64,000 bases of DNA from Paenibacillus sp. JCM 10914 (lineage in GTDB: Bacteria; Bacillota; Bacilli; Paenibacillales; Paenibacillaceae), in contig NZ_BAZR01000004.1 in assembly GCF_001315105.1 (NCBI RefSeq), positions 186,001-250,000 of the forward strand. Reading direction: 5' to 3'. The notes beneath the pieces were generated by a model. That model ran no database searches, was not told the origin of the DNA, and was given only the letters and a program-made list of their open reading frames with translations. A program made the translations under genes and the position numbers. Positions 1-8,746 of the stretch are shown here, piece after piece. Position 1 is the first letter of the stretch. The number at the start of each line of letters is the position of its first letter.

Positions 1-1
1 T

Positions 2-115
2 GCGGTTAAGAATGGAAACATCTATGAGTATGGGAAAGAGACAAGCTGGTTGTATACCGGTACGATTGCCAACAGCCAGATCATTGATGATGTATTGGAG
101 AGTTTGGTGAAGTAA
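2..115 (+). CDS. Iron-siderophore ABC transporter substrate-binding protein, C-terminus (partial)
   Basis: Only the last 37 codons are inside the window; the gene is cut by the left edge. The visible tail reads AVKNGNIYEYGKETSW and ends in an amphipathic helix ...IIDDVLESLVK. This is how FecB/FhuD-type periplasmic-binding lipoproteins finish: a 'NG.vY' strand followed by a last helix. A strong terminator follows 20 bases later, so it is the last gene of its transcript. Family assignment rests on this short tail alone, so a different binding protein of the same fold is possible. Confidence 0.55.
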   Translation, partial: AVKNGNIYEYGKETSWLYTGTIANSQIIDDVLESLVK

Positions 116-135
116 TTATTATTTTGCTGGATGTG

Positions 136-176
136 CAGCCGTCTTCTCGGCGATAAACGGGAAGACGGCTGTTTTA
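136..176 (+). terminator. Intrinsic terminator after the binding-protein gene
   Basis: An 11-bp perfect stem, CAGCCGTCTTC (136-146) with GAAGACGGCTG (161-171), is followed by TTTTA. It lies 20 bases after the stop codon. Confidence 0.85.
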
Positions 177-208
177 TAGTTATATGGATGGACATATCGA
201 TAATAACG

Positions 209-258
209 GTCACACCCCAAACACCCATCACATATTGAATGGGTGTTTGGGGTGTGAC
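209..258. terminator. Perfect 19-bp inverted repeat, probable terminator
   Basis: Arms 209-227 and 240-258 are perfect reverse complements around a 12-base loop. The hairpin lies 9 bases past the stop of the small minus-strand gene at 268-414, which fits a terminator. Neither side has a good T run, so a structural or binding role is also possible. Confidence 0.55.
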
Positions 259-267
259 CTGTCTATC

Positions 268-414
268 TTACGACTCCTGATCTCGGCAATGCTCCTCGGC
301 TGCCGAAGTGAATTCTTCTTCATTCTCGTCGGCCAGCTTGTCACCGTATTGATCCAGACGTTCAGGATTGCTGGAGGGGCCGTCGTTTTTGGGTTTGCTG
401 TTTCTGCCTGTCAT
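268..414 (-). CDS. Small hydrophilic protein of unknown function (48 aa)
   Basis: A 48-residue protein starts MTGRNSKPKNDGPSSNPERL and continues with an acidic stretch (DENEEEF) and a single Cys near the C-terminus. It has a textbook ribosome site, AGGAGGTG, seven bases before the ATG at 414. It contains no membrane segment or signal peptide and is rich in D, E, N, S and K, like small spore-associated or stress peptides of Bacilli, but I do not recognise the family. The strong ribosome site and the hairpin just after its stop support a real gene. It stands alone, between the binding-protein gene and exoA. Confidence 0.6.
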   Translation of the reverse strand: MTGRNSKPKNDGPSSNPERLDQYGDKLADENEEEFTSAAEEHCRDQES

Positions 415-652
415 GTGCTACACCTCCTGATATGAGTAAATTCATCGATGCGTGAGGACACGCACGTCTAAATACCTTTATGTTGTTCCAGATAGGCTGG
501 TGGATTATGCACGCAGCTTCCATTTTCATGATGAAGTTATGATGAAACAAGGAAGAGATCCCCGGAGCGGCCTTGTTCGTTCCCGCCGACACATGATACC
601 ATTATAGAATTTAGAAGATTTATAGAAATGGATATGATGGGGGTTACAATAG

Positions 653-1417
653 ATGAAGCTAGTATCTTGGAATGTTAATGGATTACGAGCCTGCGTTACG
701 AAAGGTTTTATCGATTATTTTCAACAGGCGGATGCCGATATATTTTGCGTACAGGAAACGAAGCTGCAAGCCGGGCAAATTGAGCTCGATCTGGGACCTG
801 AATATCAGCAATATTGGAACTACGCAGAGAAGAAGGGATACTCAGGAACGGCAGTATTTACGAAAAAGGCCCCGCTGTCCGTTCGCTATGGGCTGGAGGA
901 GGACAGCGAGCCGGAGGGCAGAGTGATCACGCTGGAGTTTGAAGACTTCTATCTCGTGAATGTGTATACGCCGAATGCCAAGCGAGACCTGAGCCGCCTG
1001 CCTTATCGACTGGAGTGGGAGGAGCGTTTCCGAGAATATCTGCTTCAGCTTGATGCACGCAAACCGGTCATCGTCTGCGGCGATTTGAACGTGGCTCATC
1101 AAGAAATTGACTTGAAGAATGCTAAGTCCAACCATGGCAACTCGGGATTTACGCTTGAAGAGCGCGGCAAAATGACGGACCTGCTGGCAGCGGGCTTTAT
1201 CGATTCTTTCCGCTTCTTTTACCCGGACCGGACAGACGTGTATAGCTGGTGGTCATATATGGCCAAGGTCAGGGAGCGGAATATCGGCTGGCGCATCGAT
1301 TACTTCCTCGCGTCGAAACGATTGGCTGAGAAGTTAAACGATGCCGAGATCGATTGCCATGTGATGGGAAGCGACCATTGTCCGGTAAGTCTAACGCTGA
1401 GCGATCACCTGGCTTAA
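653..1417 (+). CDS. exoA: Exodeoxyribonuclease III / AP endonuclease ExoA
   Basis: A 254-aa enzyme of the exonuclease III (EEP) family. It cuts DNA 5' of abasic sites and trims 3' ends in base-excision repair. Family motifs appear in order: the N-terminal MKLVSWNVNGLRA, the metal-binding glutamate in CVQETKLQ, the catalytic VCGDLNVAHQEIDL, NSGFT, and the C-terminal WRIDYFL and GSDHCPV with the catalytic Asp-His. Length is normal for the family (about 250-270). A GGGGG ribosome site precedes the ATG. It appears to be a single-gene unit closed by a strong terminator at 1443. Confidence 0.95.
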   Translation: MKLVSWNVNGLRACVTKGFIDYFQQADADIFCVQETKLQAGQIELDLGPEYQQYWNYAEKKGYSGTAVFTKKAPLSVRYGLEEDSEPEGRVITLEFEDFYLVNVYTPNAKRDLSRLPYRLEWEERFREYLLQLDARKPVIVCGDLNVAHQEIDLKNAKSNHGNSGFTLEERGKMTDLLAAGFIDSFRFFYPDRTDVYSWWSYMAKVRERNIGWRIDYFLASKRLAEKLNDAEIDCHVMGSDHCPVSLTLSDHLA

Positions 1418-1442
1418 CAGCGATGGCCGGCTGCATGACATC

Positions 1443-1478
1443 AAAAAAGATGCGGGTGTTCGCATCTTTTTTGTTATT
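1443..1478 (+). terminator. Intrinsic terminator after exoA
   Basis: A 12-bp stem AAAAAAGATGCG / CGCATCTTTTTT with a GGTGTT loop runs into TTTTTTGTTATTT. Confidence 0.9.
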
Positions 1479-1600
1479 TCCCGGGAGCTGCTTATTGAAA
1501 CATTTCCTCTCTACGCGAAAAACAGTTAAAATAGAAAAGAAATTCATAAGACCATACATATGGTGTCAGACGATGAATACTGGAAGAGAGGTATATAAAT

Positions 1601-2791
1601 ATGATCATTAAACCAAGAACGCGTGGATTTATTTGTACGACATCCCATCCGGTGGGCTGTGAAGCCCAGGTGCAGGAGCAGATTGATTATGTATTGCAGC
1701 AGCCAGGAATTGAAGGCCCGCGGAATGTGCTAGTAATAGGCGCTTCAACGGGCTACGGCTTGTCGGCAAGAATAGCGGCTGCGTTTGGCGCTAAAGCCAA
1801 TACCGTTGGCGTATACCGTCCGAGCCAGGCCACGGAGAAGCGTACGGCATCGGCGGGCTGGTATAATTCCGTTGCCTTCGAGAAGGCAGCCGATGCTGCG
1901 GGTTTGAAATCGTTCAGCGTGACCGGCGATGCCTTCACGCAAGAGACGAAAGCCAAAACCGTTGAACTGATTCGCCAAGAGTTGGGACAGGTCGATCTCG
2001 TTGTGTACAGCGTAGCTTCCGCACGTCGTACGCTGCCAGACACCGGTGAGACGGTTAACTCGGTATTGAAGCCGATCGGACCGGCTTACACGAACAAGAC
2101 CGTGAACTTCCATACCGGTGAAGTAACGGAGGTTACGATTGAGCCTGCAACCGAAGCGGAAGTGAAGAACACCGTTGAGGTCATGGGCGGTGATGATTGG
2201 GAACTGTGGATGAATGAGCTGGCAGTGGGCGGCGTATTGACGGAGAACGTCACGACAATCGCCTTCTCATATATTGGTTCCGAGATAACCAAAGCAATCT
2301 ATCGGGATGGTTCGATTGGACAAGCGAAGGATCACCTGGAGGCTACGGCCCTGAAATTGAACGGGAAGTTTGCTGCCGGAGGGGGACGTGCTTTCGTAAC
2401 GGTCAGCAAAGCGTTAGTGACCCAATCCAGTTCGGCGATTCCAGTCGTTCCGCTGTACGTATCGGCACTGTACAAGGTGATGAAGGAGAAGGGGCTGCAT
2501 GAGGGCTGCATCGAGCAGATTTATCGACTGTTTGCAGACAGGCTCTATTACGGTGCACAGGTGCCGGTGGACGAGCAAGGACGCATCCGCATAGACGACT
2601 GGGAGCTTCGCGAGGACGTGCAGGCCGAGGTTGCAGAACTGTGGAGCAAGGTGACCAGCGATAATATCGAAGAGCTGACAGATCTTGCAGGTTATCGTCG
2701 TGAATTCTTCCAACTGTTCGGCTTCGAAACGGACGGCGTGGATTATGATGCGGACGTGAATCCCATCGTAGACAATCCGAAGGCAATATAA
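1601..2791 (+). CDS. fabV: Enoyl-ACP (trans-2-enoyl-CoA) reductase FabV
   Basis: A 396-aa FabV-type NADH-dependent reductase, which carries out the last step of each fatty-acid elongation cycle. It opens with MIIKPRTRGFICTTSHPVGC, typical of the family. A dinucleotide-binding loop GASTGYGLSARIAAAFGA follows at about residue 48. The FabV active-site signature Tyr-(8 residues)-Lys is intact (Y-RDGSIGQA-K), with YIGSEIT just before it. FabV is longer than FabI (about 260 aa) and is known to be poorly inhibited by triclosan in other bacteria; resistance here is inference. GAGAGG precedes the ATG. It is monocistronic, with a shared terminator at 2799. Confidence 0.95.
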   Translation: MIIKPRTRGFICTTSHPVGCEAQVQEQIDYVLQQPGIEGPRNVLVIGASTGYGLSARIAAAFGAKANTVGVYRPSQATEKRTASAGWYNSVAFEKAADAAGLKSFSVTGDAFTQETKAKTVELIRQELGQVDLVVYSVASARRTLPDTGETVNSVLKPIGPAYTNKTVNFHTGEVTEVTIEPATEAEVKNTVEVMGGDDWELWMNELAVGGVLTENVTTIAFSYIGSEITKAIYRDGSIGQAKDHLEATALKLNGKFAAGGGRAFVTVSKALVTQSSSAIPVVPLYVSALYKVMKEKGLHEGCIEQIYRLFADRLYYGAQVPVDEQGRIRIDDWELREDVQAEVAELWSKVTSDNIEELTDLAGYRREFFQLFGFETDGVDYDADVNPIVDNPKAI

Positions 2792-2798
2792 CTTAGAC

Positions 2799-2837
2799 AA
2801 AGCGAGCCCCGAGCAATGAGCGGAGCTCGCTTTTTTA
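2799..2837. terminator. Terminator between convergent fabV and the HTH regulator
   Basis: Stem AAAGCGAGC ... GCTCGCTTT is followed by TTTT on the plus strand. On the minus strand it overlaps the stop region of the regulator at 2835, so it may serve both genes. Confidence 0.75.
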
Positions 2838-3542
2838 GTTGGCGTTGTTGGATAAGGGAATATAGATTTGCACTAACGGGGCATGGATAGAACTTCTTAA
2901 TTCCAGGCTGTGAAGGGTCGGATTCGGCGCGAGCCCGCGCTGCTTCAATTGCTGAAGTACAAACGTATAGGATTGGTCGGTATCCTCCCGATCGGAATGC
3001 CCTACATGGGTATACGCGGCATATTCCTGTGTTGGTAGAGTTAGGCTTATCATACGCTCAGGTGTATTCCGAACCGTAGTGACTTCAACTCCGGCCACGT
3101 AGTGATAGATTTCTTGGCGGTTCAACACCGCGGCAATATACGGATGTCCCGTCTGCGAAGTTCTGCGGATATTCGGAATTTCAGCCATGCGTGCTTCAAG
3201 TTCCTGCCATAGCCTGGGTTTTAGGGTGTGGGACATATAATAGGCCGTGAAAGGAATCTTCATCTCCAGACCGACAATGAAGGTCTGAGGTTTAATAATC
3301 CGCTGTATCGACTCCTTGGTTTGCGCTGAGCGTTCTTGCTGCTGTCGAGTAGTCAGAATGGAATAACCACCGTGCTTGCCTTCGGTGGCATACAGAGGTA
3401 CGCCAAGATGCGAGAGTTCATGGAGATAGCGCAGCATCGTACGATACGAGACCGAGAATTCGTCGGCTAACTGGCCAACCGTGAAGTGCTGCCTTTCGTA
3501 TACTCGCTGCATTACCTTGAGGATTCGTTCGGTTTTTGGCAT
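2835..3542 (-). CDS. HTH transcriptional regulator with GyrI-like effector-binding domain
   Basis: A 235-aa protein. Residues 1-60 form an HTH_11/DeoR-type winged helix (KVMQRVYERQHFTVGQLADE, then SYRTMLRYLHEL). From about residue 85 to the end there is an AraC-effector/GyrI-like domain (PYIAAVLNRQEIYHYVAGVE, then LPTQEYAAYTHVGH). YafY-type regulators usually have a WYL domain instead, so this pairing points to a small-molecule or peptide sensor of the BmrR/GyrI fold. It is transcribed divergently from 3641-4135, which encodes the same type of sensor domain alone; the two probably share a control region at 3543-3640. The ligand is unknown. Confidence 0.8.
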   Translation of the reverse strand: MPKTERILKVMQRVYERQHFTVGQLADEFSVSYRTMLRYLHELSHLGVPLYATEGKHGGYSILTTRQQQERSAQTKESIQRIIKPQTFIVGLEMKIPFTAYYMSHTLKPRLWQELEARMAEIPNIRRTSQTGHPYIAAVLNRQEIYHYVAGVEVTTVRNTPERMISLTLPTQEYAAYTHVGHSDREDTDQSYTFVLQQLKQRGLAPNPTLHSLELRSSIHAPLVQIYIPLSNNAN

Positions 3543-3640
3543 GAACCTGCTCCTTCAATTATTTTATTTATACTGTGACAATTTCTGACATAGTTCAAGT
3601 ATATAATGAAATTAATTAGTTGGAAAAGGAGTAGATATCG

Positions 3641-4135
3641 ATGACGATTGAGCAGCGAAATGAAGGAACGGTTACGAGCAAGGCAGCTTTTCAAGCGGTC
3701 GGCTTGAAGTGGGAAGGGACTTACGCCGAGGCAGGCGCCGGAGGAATACGCGCGGTTCACCGAGCGTTGCAGGAGCGTCTTACCGAGATTCCGCATGCCA
3801 TACATACCGATACGCTGCTGGGGCTGTCGTATCATGCCTTTCCAGGCGGAGATGGCTTTACCCATTATGCCGTCGTCGAAGTGGAGCGGATCGATGATGT
3901 TCCTACGGGTATGGTAACGTTATCCGTCCCTACTTTGCGTTATGCCGTCTGTAGTCATCGTAAGGAGCAAAGCATTGATCAGTCTTACAATAATATCTAT
4001 GCTTGGATCAATGACCAAGGCTATTCGGCATATAGCCCGGATCATTTAACCCATTTCGAGAAGTATCCGATGAGTCAGGATCCTTATTCGGATCACCCGG
4101 AGTTCATTATCATGATTCCTGTTCAACAAAGGTAG
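3641..4135 (+). CDS. GyrI-like effector-binding domain protein
   Basis: A 164-aa stand-alone GyrI-like (AraC effector-binding) domain with two halves, each a strand-helix-strand unit: FQAVGLKWEGTYAEAG near residue 17, and the C-terminal IMIPVQ that ends family members. A GAxxF/SYHAF-like region and YAVVEVERIDDVPTGMVTLS match the typical central strands. There is no DNA-binding domain. GGAAAAGGAG lies before the ATG. Its C-terminal half resembles that of the divergent regulator (SHRKEQSIDQSYNNIY versus GHSDREDTDQSYTFVL), so the two probably arose from one ancestor. A role in binding or destroying a small amphipathic molecule is inference. Confidence 0.75.
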   Translation: MTIEQRNEGTVTSKAAFQAVGLKWEGTYAEAGAGGIRAVHRALQERLTEIPHAIHTDTLLGLSYHAFPGGDGFTHYAVVEVERIDDVPTGMVTLSVPTLRYAVCSHRKEQSIDQSYNNIYAWINDQGYSAYSPDHLTHFEKYPMSQDPYSDHPEFIIMIPVQQR

Positions 4136-4160
4136 AATCATACCGAATTATTGTATATAG

Positions 4161-4197
4161 AAGCCGTAGCCCTTGTCGTAAGGGTTACGGCTTTCTT
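4161..4197 (+). terminator. Intrinsic terminator after the GyrI-like gene
   Basis: A 14-bp stem AAGCCGTAGCCCTT / AAGGGTTACGGCTT with one G-T pair is followed by TTCTTA. Confidence 0.85.
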
Positions 4198-4330
4198 AGG
4201 TTTATTTGCTGCTCTGGCTACACAAGCATAGAAAATTGTTTACCTCTTAGCCCAGAGCGTTAATCAGTAATAAAAGTGGAACCACAGTTTCAGTGACAAA
4301 TTGACAACGAGATGAGGAGGAATGGCTTGG

Positions 4331-5743
4331 ATGTCCCCTGAACAGATTGGCATGAGTATATTGATCATTGGTTTTGCGCTGCTGGTTGGTAAATGGATTC
4401 GAACATGGGTCAAGCCTTTTCAGAAATGGTTTATTCCAACGTCGATCATTACCGGTCTGTTATTGTTGCTGCTTGGCGAGGAAGTGCTGGGTGCCATTGT
4501 CCGTAACGTTGGCTCAGAGGAAGCGTTGCTCGCTAATGGCTTATTTCCTGAATTTATGCTGGAGGTATGGGGGACCTTACCCGGGCTGTTGATTACCGTG
4601 ATCTTTGCAAGTCTCTTTCTTGGTAAAGAAATTCCTGGTGTCAAGAAAATATGGGAGATTGCTGGGCCGCAGCTGACCTTCGGCCAGATGATGGCCTGGG
4701 GACAATACGTTCTGGGCATTTTGCTCGCTGTGCTGGTGCTGGTGCCGCTGTTCGATATGCCGCCCGAAGTGGGCGCCTTGATTGAAATCGCTTTCGAAGG
4801 CGGGCATGGGACCGCAGCAGGGTTATCGGGAACATTCGAGCAAGTGGGATTTGAAGAGGGGACTGACCTGGCGCTCGGCTTGGCGACCGTAAGCATGCTA
4901 AGCGGTGTCTTGATCTGCATCTTTCTGATCAATTGGGGAGCAAGGAACAAGCGTGCAGAGCAGATTCAGATGCCGGATGACATGTCGTCGGAAGAATTAA
5001 CGGGCATTGTGCCTGCGAAAGAACAGGAATCAGCGGGCAAGCTGACGACCAGACCGGAATCAATCGAGACGTTATCGCTTCATATCGGCTTCGTTGCACT
5101 CTCGATTCTGATCGGCTATTTGGTGCTGGAAGGCTTCGTATGGCTGGAGCAGGCTACATGGGGACAAGTCTCCGAGATGGAATTCATGTCATTCGTGCCT
5201 CTGTTTACGTTTGCCATGCTGGGCAGCGTGCTTGTTCAGGTCGTGCTTGCCCGTCTTGGCAAAAGCTCGCTCATCAACCGCGGCCTTATCCTTCGCATTC
5301 AAGGCCTCGCCTTGGATTTTCTGATCATTAGCGCACTCGGTACACTCTCGCTGTCCGTAATCGGGGACAATCTCATCCCGTTTCTAATGATTGCGGCAGT
5401 GGGACTCGCTTGGAGTGTGTTCACTTTCATGGTACTTGCCCCGCGCATGATTCCCAAACATTGGTTCGAGCGAGGAATGGCTGATCTCGGGCAATCGCTC
5501 GGGATGACAGCCACGGGCTTGCTCATGCTGAGAATCGTGGATGGTGACAACCGAACCGGTTCTGTTGAGAGCTTCGGTTATAAGCAATTGCTGTTCGAGC
5601 CGATACTTGGAGGCGGTCTGTTTACGGCCCTCTCGGTGCCGTTGATCTTTCAATTCGGTCCGTATGCGGTGCTGATCGGGACATCGTTGTTGACAGTAGG
5701 CTGGTTAGCCCTGGGCTTGTTCTATTTCGGTAGAAAAAAATAA
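4331..5743 (+). CDS. GltS-type sodium/glutamate symporter family protein
   Basis: A membrane carrier of about 470 aa with roughly 12 hydrophobic segments in two halves. It carries the GltS family signature FEGGHGTAAGLSGTF in the first half and GQSLGMTATGLLMLRIVD in the second; these are the two re-entrant-loop regions of the family. GltS proteins import glutamate with sodium. This one is longer than E. coli GltS (about 400), mainly through a hydrophilic middle loop (about 210-245). Two ATGs compete: at 4322 the AGGAGG is only one base away, while at 4331 it is ten bases away, so I chose 4331. Glutamate as the substrate is inferred from the family. Confidence 0.85.
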   Translation: MSPEQIGMSILIIGFALLVGKWIRTWVKPFQKWFIPTSIITGLLLLLLGEEVLGAIVRNVGSEEALLANGLFPEFMLEVWGTLPGLLITVIFASLFLGKEIPGVKKIWEIAGPQLTFGQMMAWGQYVLGILLAVLVLVPLFDMPPEVGALIEIAFEGGHGTAAGLSGTFEQVGFEEGTDLALGLATVSMLSGVLICIFLINWGARNKRAEQIQMPDDMSSEELTGIVPAKEQESAGKLTTRPESIETLSLHIGFVALSILIGYLVLEGFVWLEQATWGQVSEMEFMSFVPLFTFAMLGSVLVQVVLARLGKSSLINRGLILRIQGLALDFLIISALGTLSLSVIGDNLIPFLMIAAVGLAWSVFTFMVLAPRMIPKHWFERGMADLGQSLGMTATGLLMLRIVDGDNRTGSVESFGYKQLLFEPILGGGLFTALSVPLIFQFGPYAVLIGTSLLTVGWLALGLFYFGRKK

Positions 5744-5858
5744 CGGGTAGACGCAAGTTTCCATAAAAAGTTGAATGGTGAATCTTTGATTGCTGCTGAC
5801 AGGGTGTCATGATTTAATGGAACTACATGAAGAACATGAAGGGATGGAGATCATACAC

Positions 5859-6623
5859 ATGCAGCAGCCTAATTTCAGCATTCAGGGTAAAATCGCAATC
5901 GTAACCGGAGCAAGTAAAGGCATCGGTTATGGATTGGCTCAAGCGTTGGCAGCGGCAGGGGCAAAGGTGGCTGTCATGGCCCGGAGCAAGGATGCGTTGA
6001 ATCAACTCGTCGCTGAAATATCCGAGGCTGGGGGAGAAGCCAAAGCGTACGAACTGGATGTTCGCAATGTCGAGCAAATCGGAGCGGTCTTTCGCCAGGT
6101 AGCCGCGGATTTTGGCCGATTGGATATCGTGGTCAACAACGCCGGTTTAGGCGAAGGAATGCTGGCCGAAGACATTACGGAAGATTATTGGGACGAGATG
6201 ATGGATGTAAACTTGAAGGGTGTGTTCTTCTGTTGTCAGGCGGCGGGAAGGATCATGCTTGAACAAGGTTATGGGAAAATTGTAAACGTCAGCTCCCAGG
6301 TGAGTGTAGTGGGAATCACCGAAGGTGCAGCATATTGTGCCTCCAAAGGCGGCGTGAATCAGTTAACGAAGGTACTGGCGCTAGAATGGTCCAGTCGTGG
6401 CGTGAACATTAATGCCGTCGGACCTACCTTCATTCATACGCCAGGGACGGCCGAGCGATTGGATTCACCCGATTTCAGGGATGGGGTATTAGCCCGAATT
6501 CCGGCCGGACGAATTGGAAGCATTGGAGATGTGGCAGGGGCCGTCATTTATCTGGCATCGCCAGCCGCGGACCTCGTAACGGGTACATTGCTGCTTGTGG
6601 ATGGCGGCTGGACGGCACACTAA
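5859..6623 (+). CDS. SDR family oxidoreductase
   Basis: A 254-aa classical short-chain dehydrogenase. Visible are the cofactor loop TGASKGIGYGLA, the NNAG motif (VVNNAGLGEG), the catalytic Ser in NVSSQVSVVG, YCASK with the catalytic Tyr and Lys, and the C-terminal GTLLLVDGGW. The closest general pattern is the gluconate 5-dehydrogenase/2-deoxy-D-gluconate 3-dehydrogenase group, but the substrate cannot be read from sequence. A longer reading from 5790 is possible, but GGAG at 5846 sits nine bases before the ATG at 5859 and the family begins there (FSIQGKIAIVTG). A terminator follows at 6651. Confidence 0.85.
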   Translation: MQQPNFSIQGKIAIVTGASKGIGYGLAQALAAAGAKVAVMARSKDALNQLVAEISEAGGEAKAYELDVRNVEQIGAVFRQVAADFGRLDIVVNNAGLGEGMLAEDITEDYWDEMMDVNLKGVFFCCQAAGRIMLEQGYGKIVNVSSQVSVVGITEGAAYCASKGGVNQLTKVLALEWSSRGVNINAVGPTFIHTPGTAERLDSPDFRDGVLARIPAGRIGSIGDVAGAVIYLASPAADLVTGTLLLVDGGWTAH

Positions 6624-6650
6624 GGTTCGGCTTACGACATTTGAAAGGGG

Positions 6651-6681
6651 GGACCGCATGGATAGCGGTCTCTTTTCTTTT
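6651..6681 (+). terminator. Intrinsic terminator after the SDR gene
   Basis: Stem GGACCGC / GCGGTCT, loop ATGGATA, followed by CTTTTCTTTT. Confidence 0.75.
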
Positions 6682-6763
6682 AGAACGTAGCAATTCAGAA
6701 GAAAGATAACTCGTCGGCATAAGTTATACTGAATCATAAAGATACTAAAAGGAGGATCACACG

Positions 6764-7156
6764 ATGATTACATCAGCCATTCAAGTTACGCTATTCGTTA
6801 AAGACATGGAAGCCTCCAAAACCTACTATACGGAGAAATTGGGGTTTGATGTTGTTGCAGAGGAGGAGTTCGCACCAGGCTGGCGTTATCTAACCGTTGC
6901 ACCGCACCGGAATAACGAGACGGTACTTGAGTTAGTTCAAGCGGATACACCTAATACGGAAGCCTTAATTGGCAAGCAAGCTGCCGATCAAGTGCTTATT
7001 ATGTTTGCGTCGAATGATATCGACAACGATTATCGGGAGCTAAAAGCAAGAGGGGTCGTATTTCACGGAGAACCGAAGTCGGTTCCAGGCGGCAAAGGTG
7101 TTGGATTTGAGGATTTAGATGGGAATCAGTTCGATTTATATCAGGCGATACGATAA
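6764..7156 (+). CDS. VOC family (glyoxalase/bleomycin-resistance fold) protein
   Basis: A 130-aa single-domain vicinal-oxygen-chelate protein with two beta-alpha-beta-beta-beta units. The first starts IQVTLFVKDMEASKTYYTEK with LGFDVVAEEEF. The second ends GKGVGFEDLDGNQFDLYQ, where D-x-D-G-N-x-F-x-L is the family's closing strand. The expected metal-ligand positions are only partly conserved: E in VLELVQ is present, and the first His is replaced by Q or T. GGAGG precedes the ATG. Members range from glyoxalases to antibiotic-binding proteins; function here is unknown. Confidence 0.8.
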   Translation: MITSAIQVTLFVKDMEASKTYYTEKLGFDVVAEEEFAPGWRYLTVAPHRNNETVLELVQADTPNTEALIGKQAADQVLIMFASNDIDNDYRELKARGVVFHGEPKSVPGGKGVGFEDLDGNQFDLYQAIR

Positions 7157-7318
7157 ATGCCCAGGTACCATCCGACTTCAGAACAAGCTTAAGATCAAGC
7201 TAAAAAAAGCATAAATCAGCGGTGTGTTGTATGGTATTATCTAGAAATCGCCACTGCAAAAAGTGACATATACCGAAGCATAGCGACAGTATAGAAAGTC
7301 GGGGGTGCCTACTTAGGC

Positions 7319-8728
7319 ATGTTGTTTAATTCCTATCCTTTTATTTTTGTATTTCTACCGATTACAATCATCGTTTACTTCGCACTGAATAAATTCCGTT
7401 ATGGGCTGGCGGCGAAATGTTGGCTTGCATTGTCCTCGCTCTTCTTCTATAGCTGGTGGAACATCAGCTACCTTCCACTTCTCTTAGGTTCCATCGCCTT
7501 TAACTATTCGATCGGAAGATTGCTCCAAGCACGTCGGAACCCGCCAGGACAGGAGGCTAACCAAGGTAGACAAGGTGCCAAGAGCATCTTGATGCTAGGG
7601 ATATCCGGGAATGTGCTGCTGCTCATTTATTATAAATACGCCGACTTCCTCCTCGTAAATATCGGCGAGGCTGTCGGCTTCGAAGTGACGCTGCTTAATC
7701 TGGTGCTGCCGCTGGGGATCAGCTTTTTTACGTTTACCCAGATCGCGTATTTAGTTGATGCTTATAAGGGAAAAGCGCGTGAATACAACATCATCAATTA
7801 CGTGCTGTTCGTTACCTTTTATCCGCACCTCATCGCCGGCCCGATACTGCATCATGGGGAGATGATGCCGCAGTTCGACCGAATACGCTCCAAGCTATGG
7901 GATTGGGGGAATGCAGCCAGTGGCGTCTTTATTTTCTGCATCGGATTATTCAAAAAAGTGGTGATCGCCGATTCGGTTGCCATTTATGCCAACGCCGGAT
8001 TTGATACAGCCAGCGGGTTTGTGGATTCATGGATTGCCGCATTATCCTACACGTTCCAGCTCTATTTCGATTTCAGCGGGTACACGGATATGGCGATCGG
8101 GGCTGCGCTGCTATTCAATATTCGACTGCCGCAAAATTTCAACTCACCCTATAAGGCACTCAATATCCAGGATTTCTGGCGACGGTGGCATATGACGCTG
8201 AGCCGTTTCTTACGTGATTATATCTATATTCCGCTTGGCGGCAACCGCCGTGGCGAAATGATCATGCTGCGCAATCTGATGCTGACGTTTCTGATTGGTG
8301 GATTATGGCATGGGGCGGGATGGACCTTCTTGTTCTGGGGACTGCTGCACGGAGTGGGGCAAGTGATACATCGTTTATGGGGCAGGCTTGGCGTACGGAT
8401 GCCGCGTGCGCTGGCCTGGTTCATTACCTTTGTCTTCATCACGGTCACCTGGGTATTCTTCCGGGCGGAGAATTGGGCGCAGGCCATGCGTCTGTTGAAG
8501 GGAATGGCCGGGATGTCGGGCCTGCAACTGCACCTGAATGGGGCCATGGTAGAGTCGATAGCCTGGATTCTACTGTTGATGCCGATCGTGCTGTTCTCCC
8601 GCAATTCCTCGGAGCTTACCGTATCCTTCCGTCCGAATATGAGACAAGCCGCCCTATGCGCAGTCCTGTTCGTGGTCTCGCTCATGTATATCACGCGAAT
8701 TAGTGAGTTTCTCTATTTCAATTTTTAG
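7319..8728 (+). CDS. MBOAT family O-acyltransferase (AlgI/PatA-like)
   Basis: A 469-aa multi-pass membrane protein with the AlgI start LFNSYPFIFVFLPITIIVYF. It contains the MBOAT signatures LVLPLGISFFTFTQIAYLVD, PHLIAGPILHHGEMMPQ and WRRWHMTLSRFLRDYIYIPL, plus the catalytic His in GGLWHGAGWTF. AlgI-type proteins pass acetyl groups across the membrane to an extracellular partner that loads a polysaccharide or wall polymer. The partner is the next gene, 18 bases downstream. A GGGGG run lies before the ATG. The acceptor polymer is not encoded nearby. Confidence 0.9.
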   Translation: MLFNSYPFIFVFLPITIIVYFALNKFRYGLAAKCWLALSSLFFYSWWNISYLPLLLGSIAFNYSIGRLLQARRNPPGQEANQGRQGAKSILMLGISGNVLLLIYYKYADFLLVNIGEAVGFEVTLLNLVLPLGISFFTFTQIAYLVDAYKGKAREYNIINYVLFVTFYPHLIAGPILHHGEMMPQFDRIRSKLWDWGNAASGVFIFCIGLFKKVVIADSVAIYANAGFDTASGFVDSWIAALSYTFQLYFDFSGYTDMAIGAALLFNIRLPQNFNSPYKALNIQDFWRRWHMTLSRFLRDYIYIPLGGNRRGEMIMLRNLMLTFLIGGLWHGAGWTFLFWGLLHGVGQVIHRLWGRLGVRMPRALAWFITFVFITVTWVFFRAENWAQAMRLLKGMAGMSGLQLHLNGAMVESIAWILLLMPIVLFSRNSSELTVSFRPNMRQAALCAVLFVVSLMYITRISEFLYFNF

Positions 8729-8746
8729 GAAAGGCGGCATCATGCC

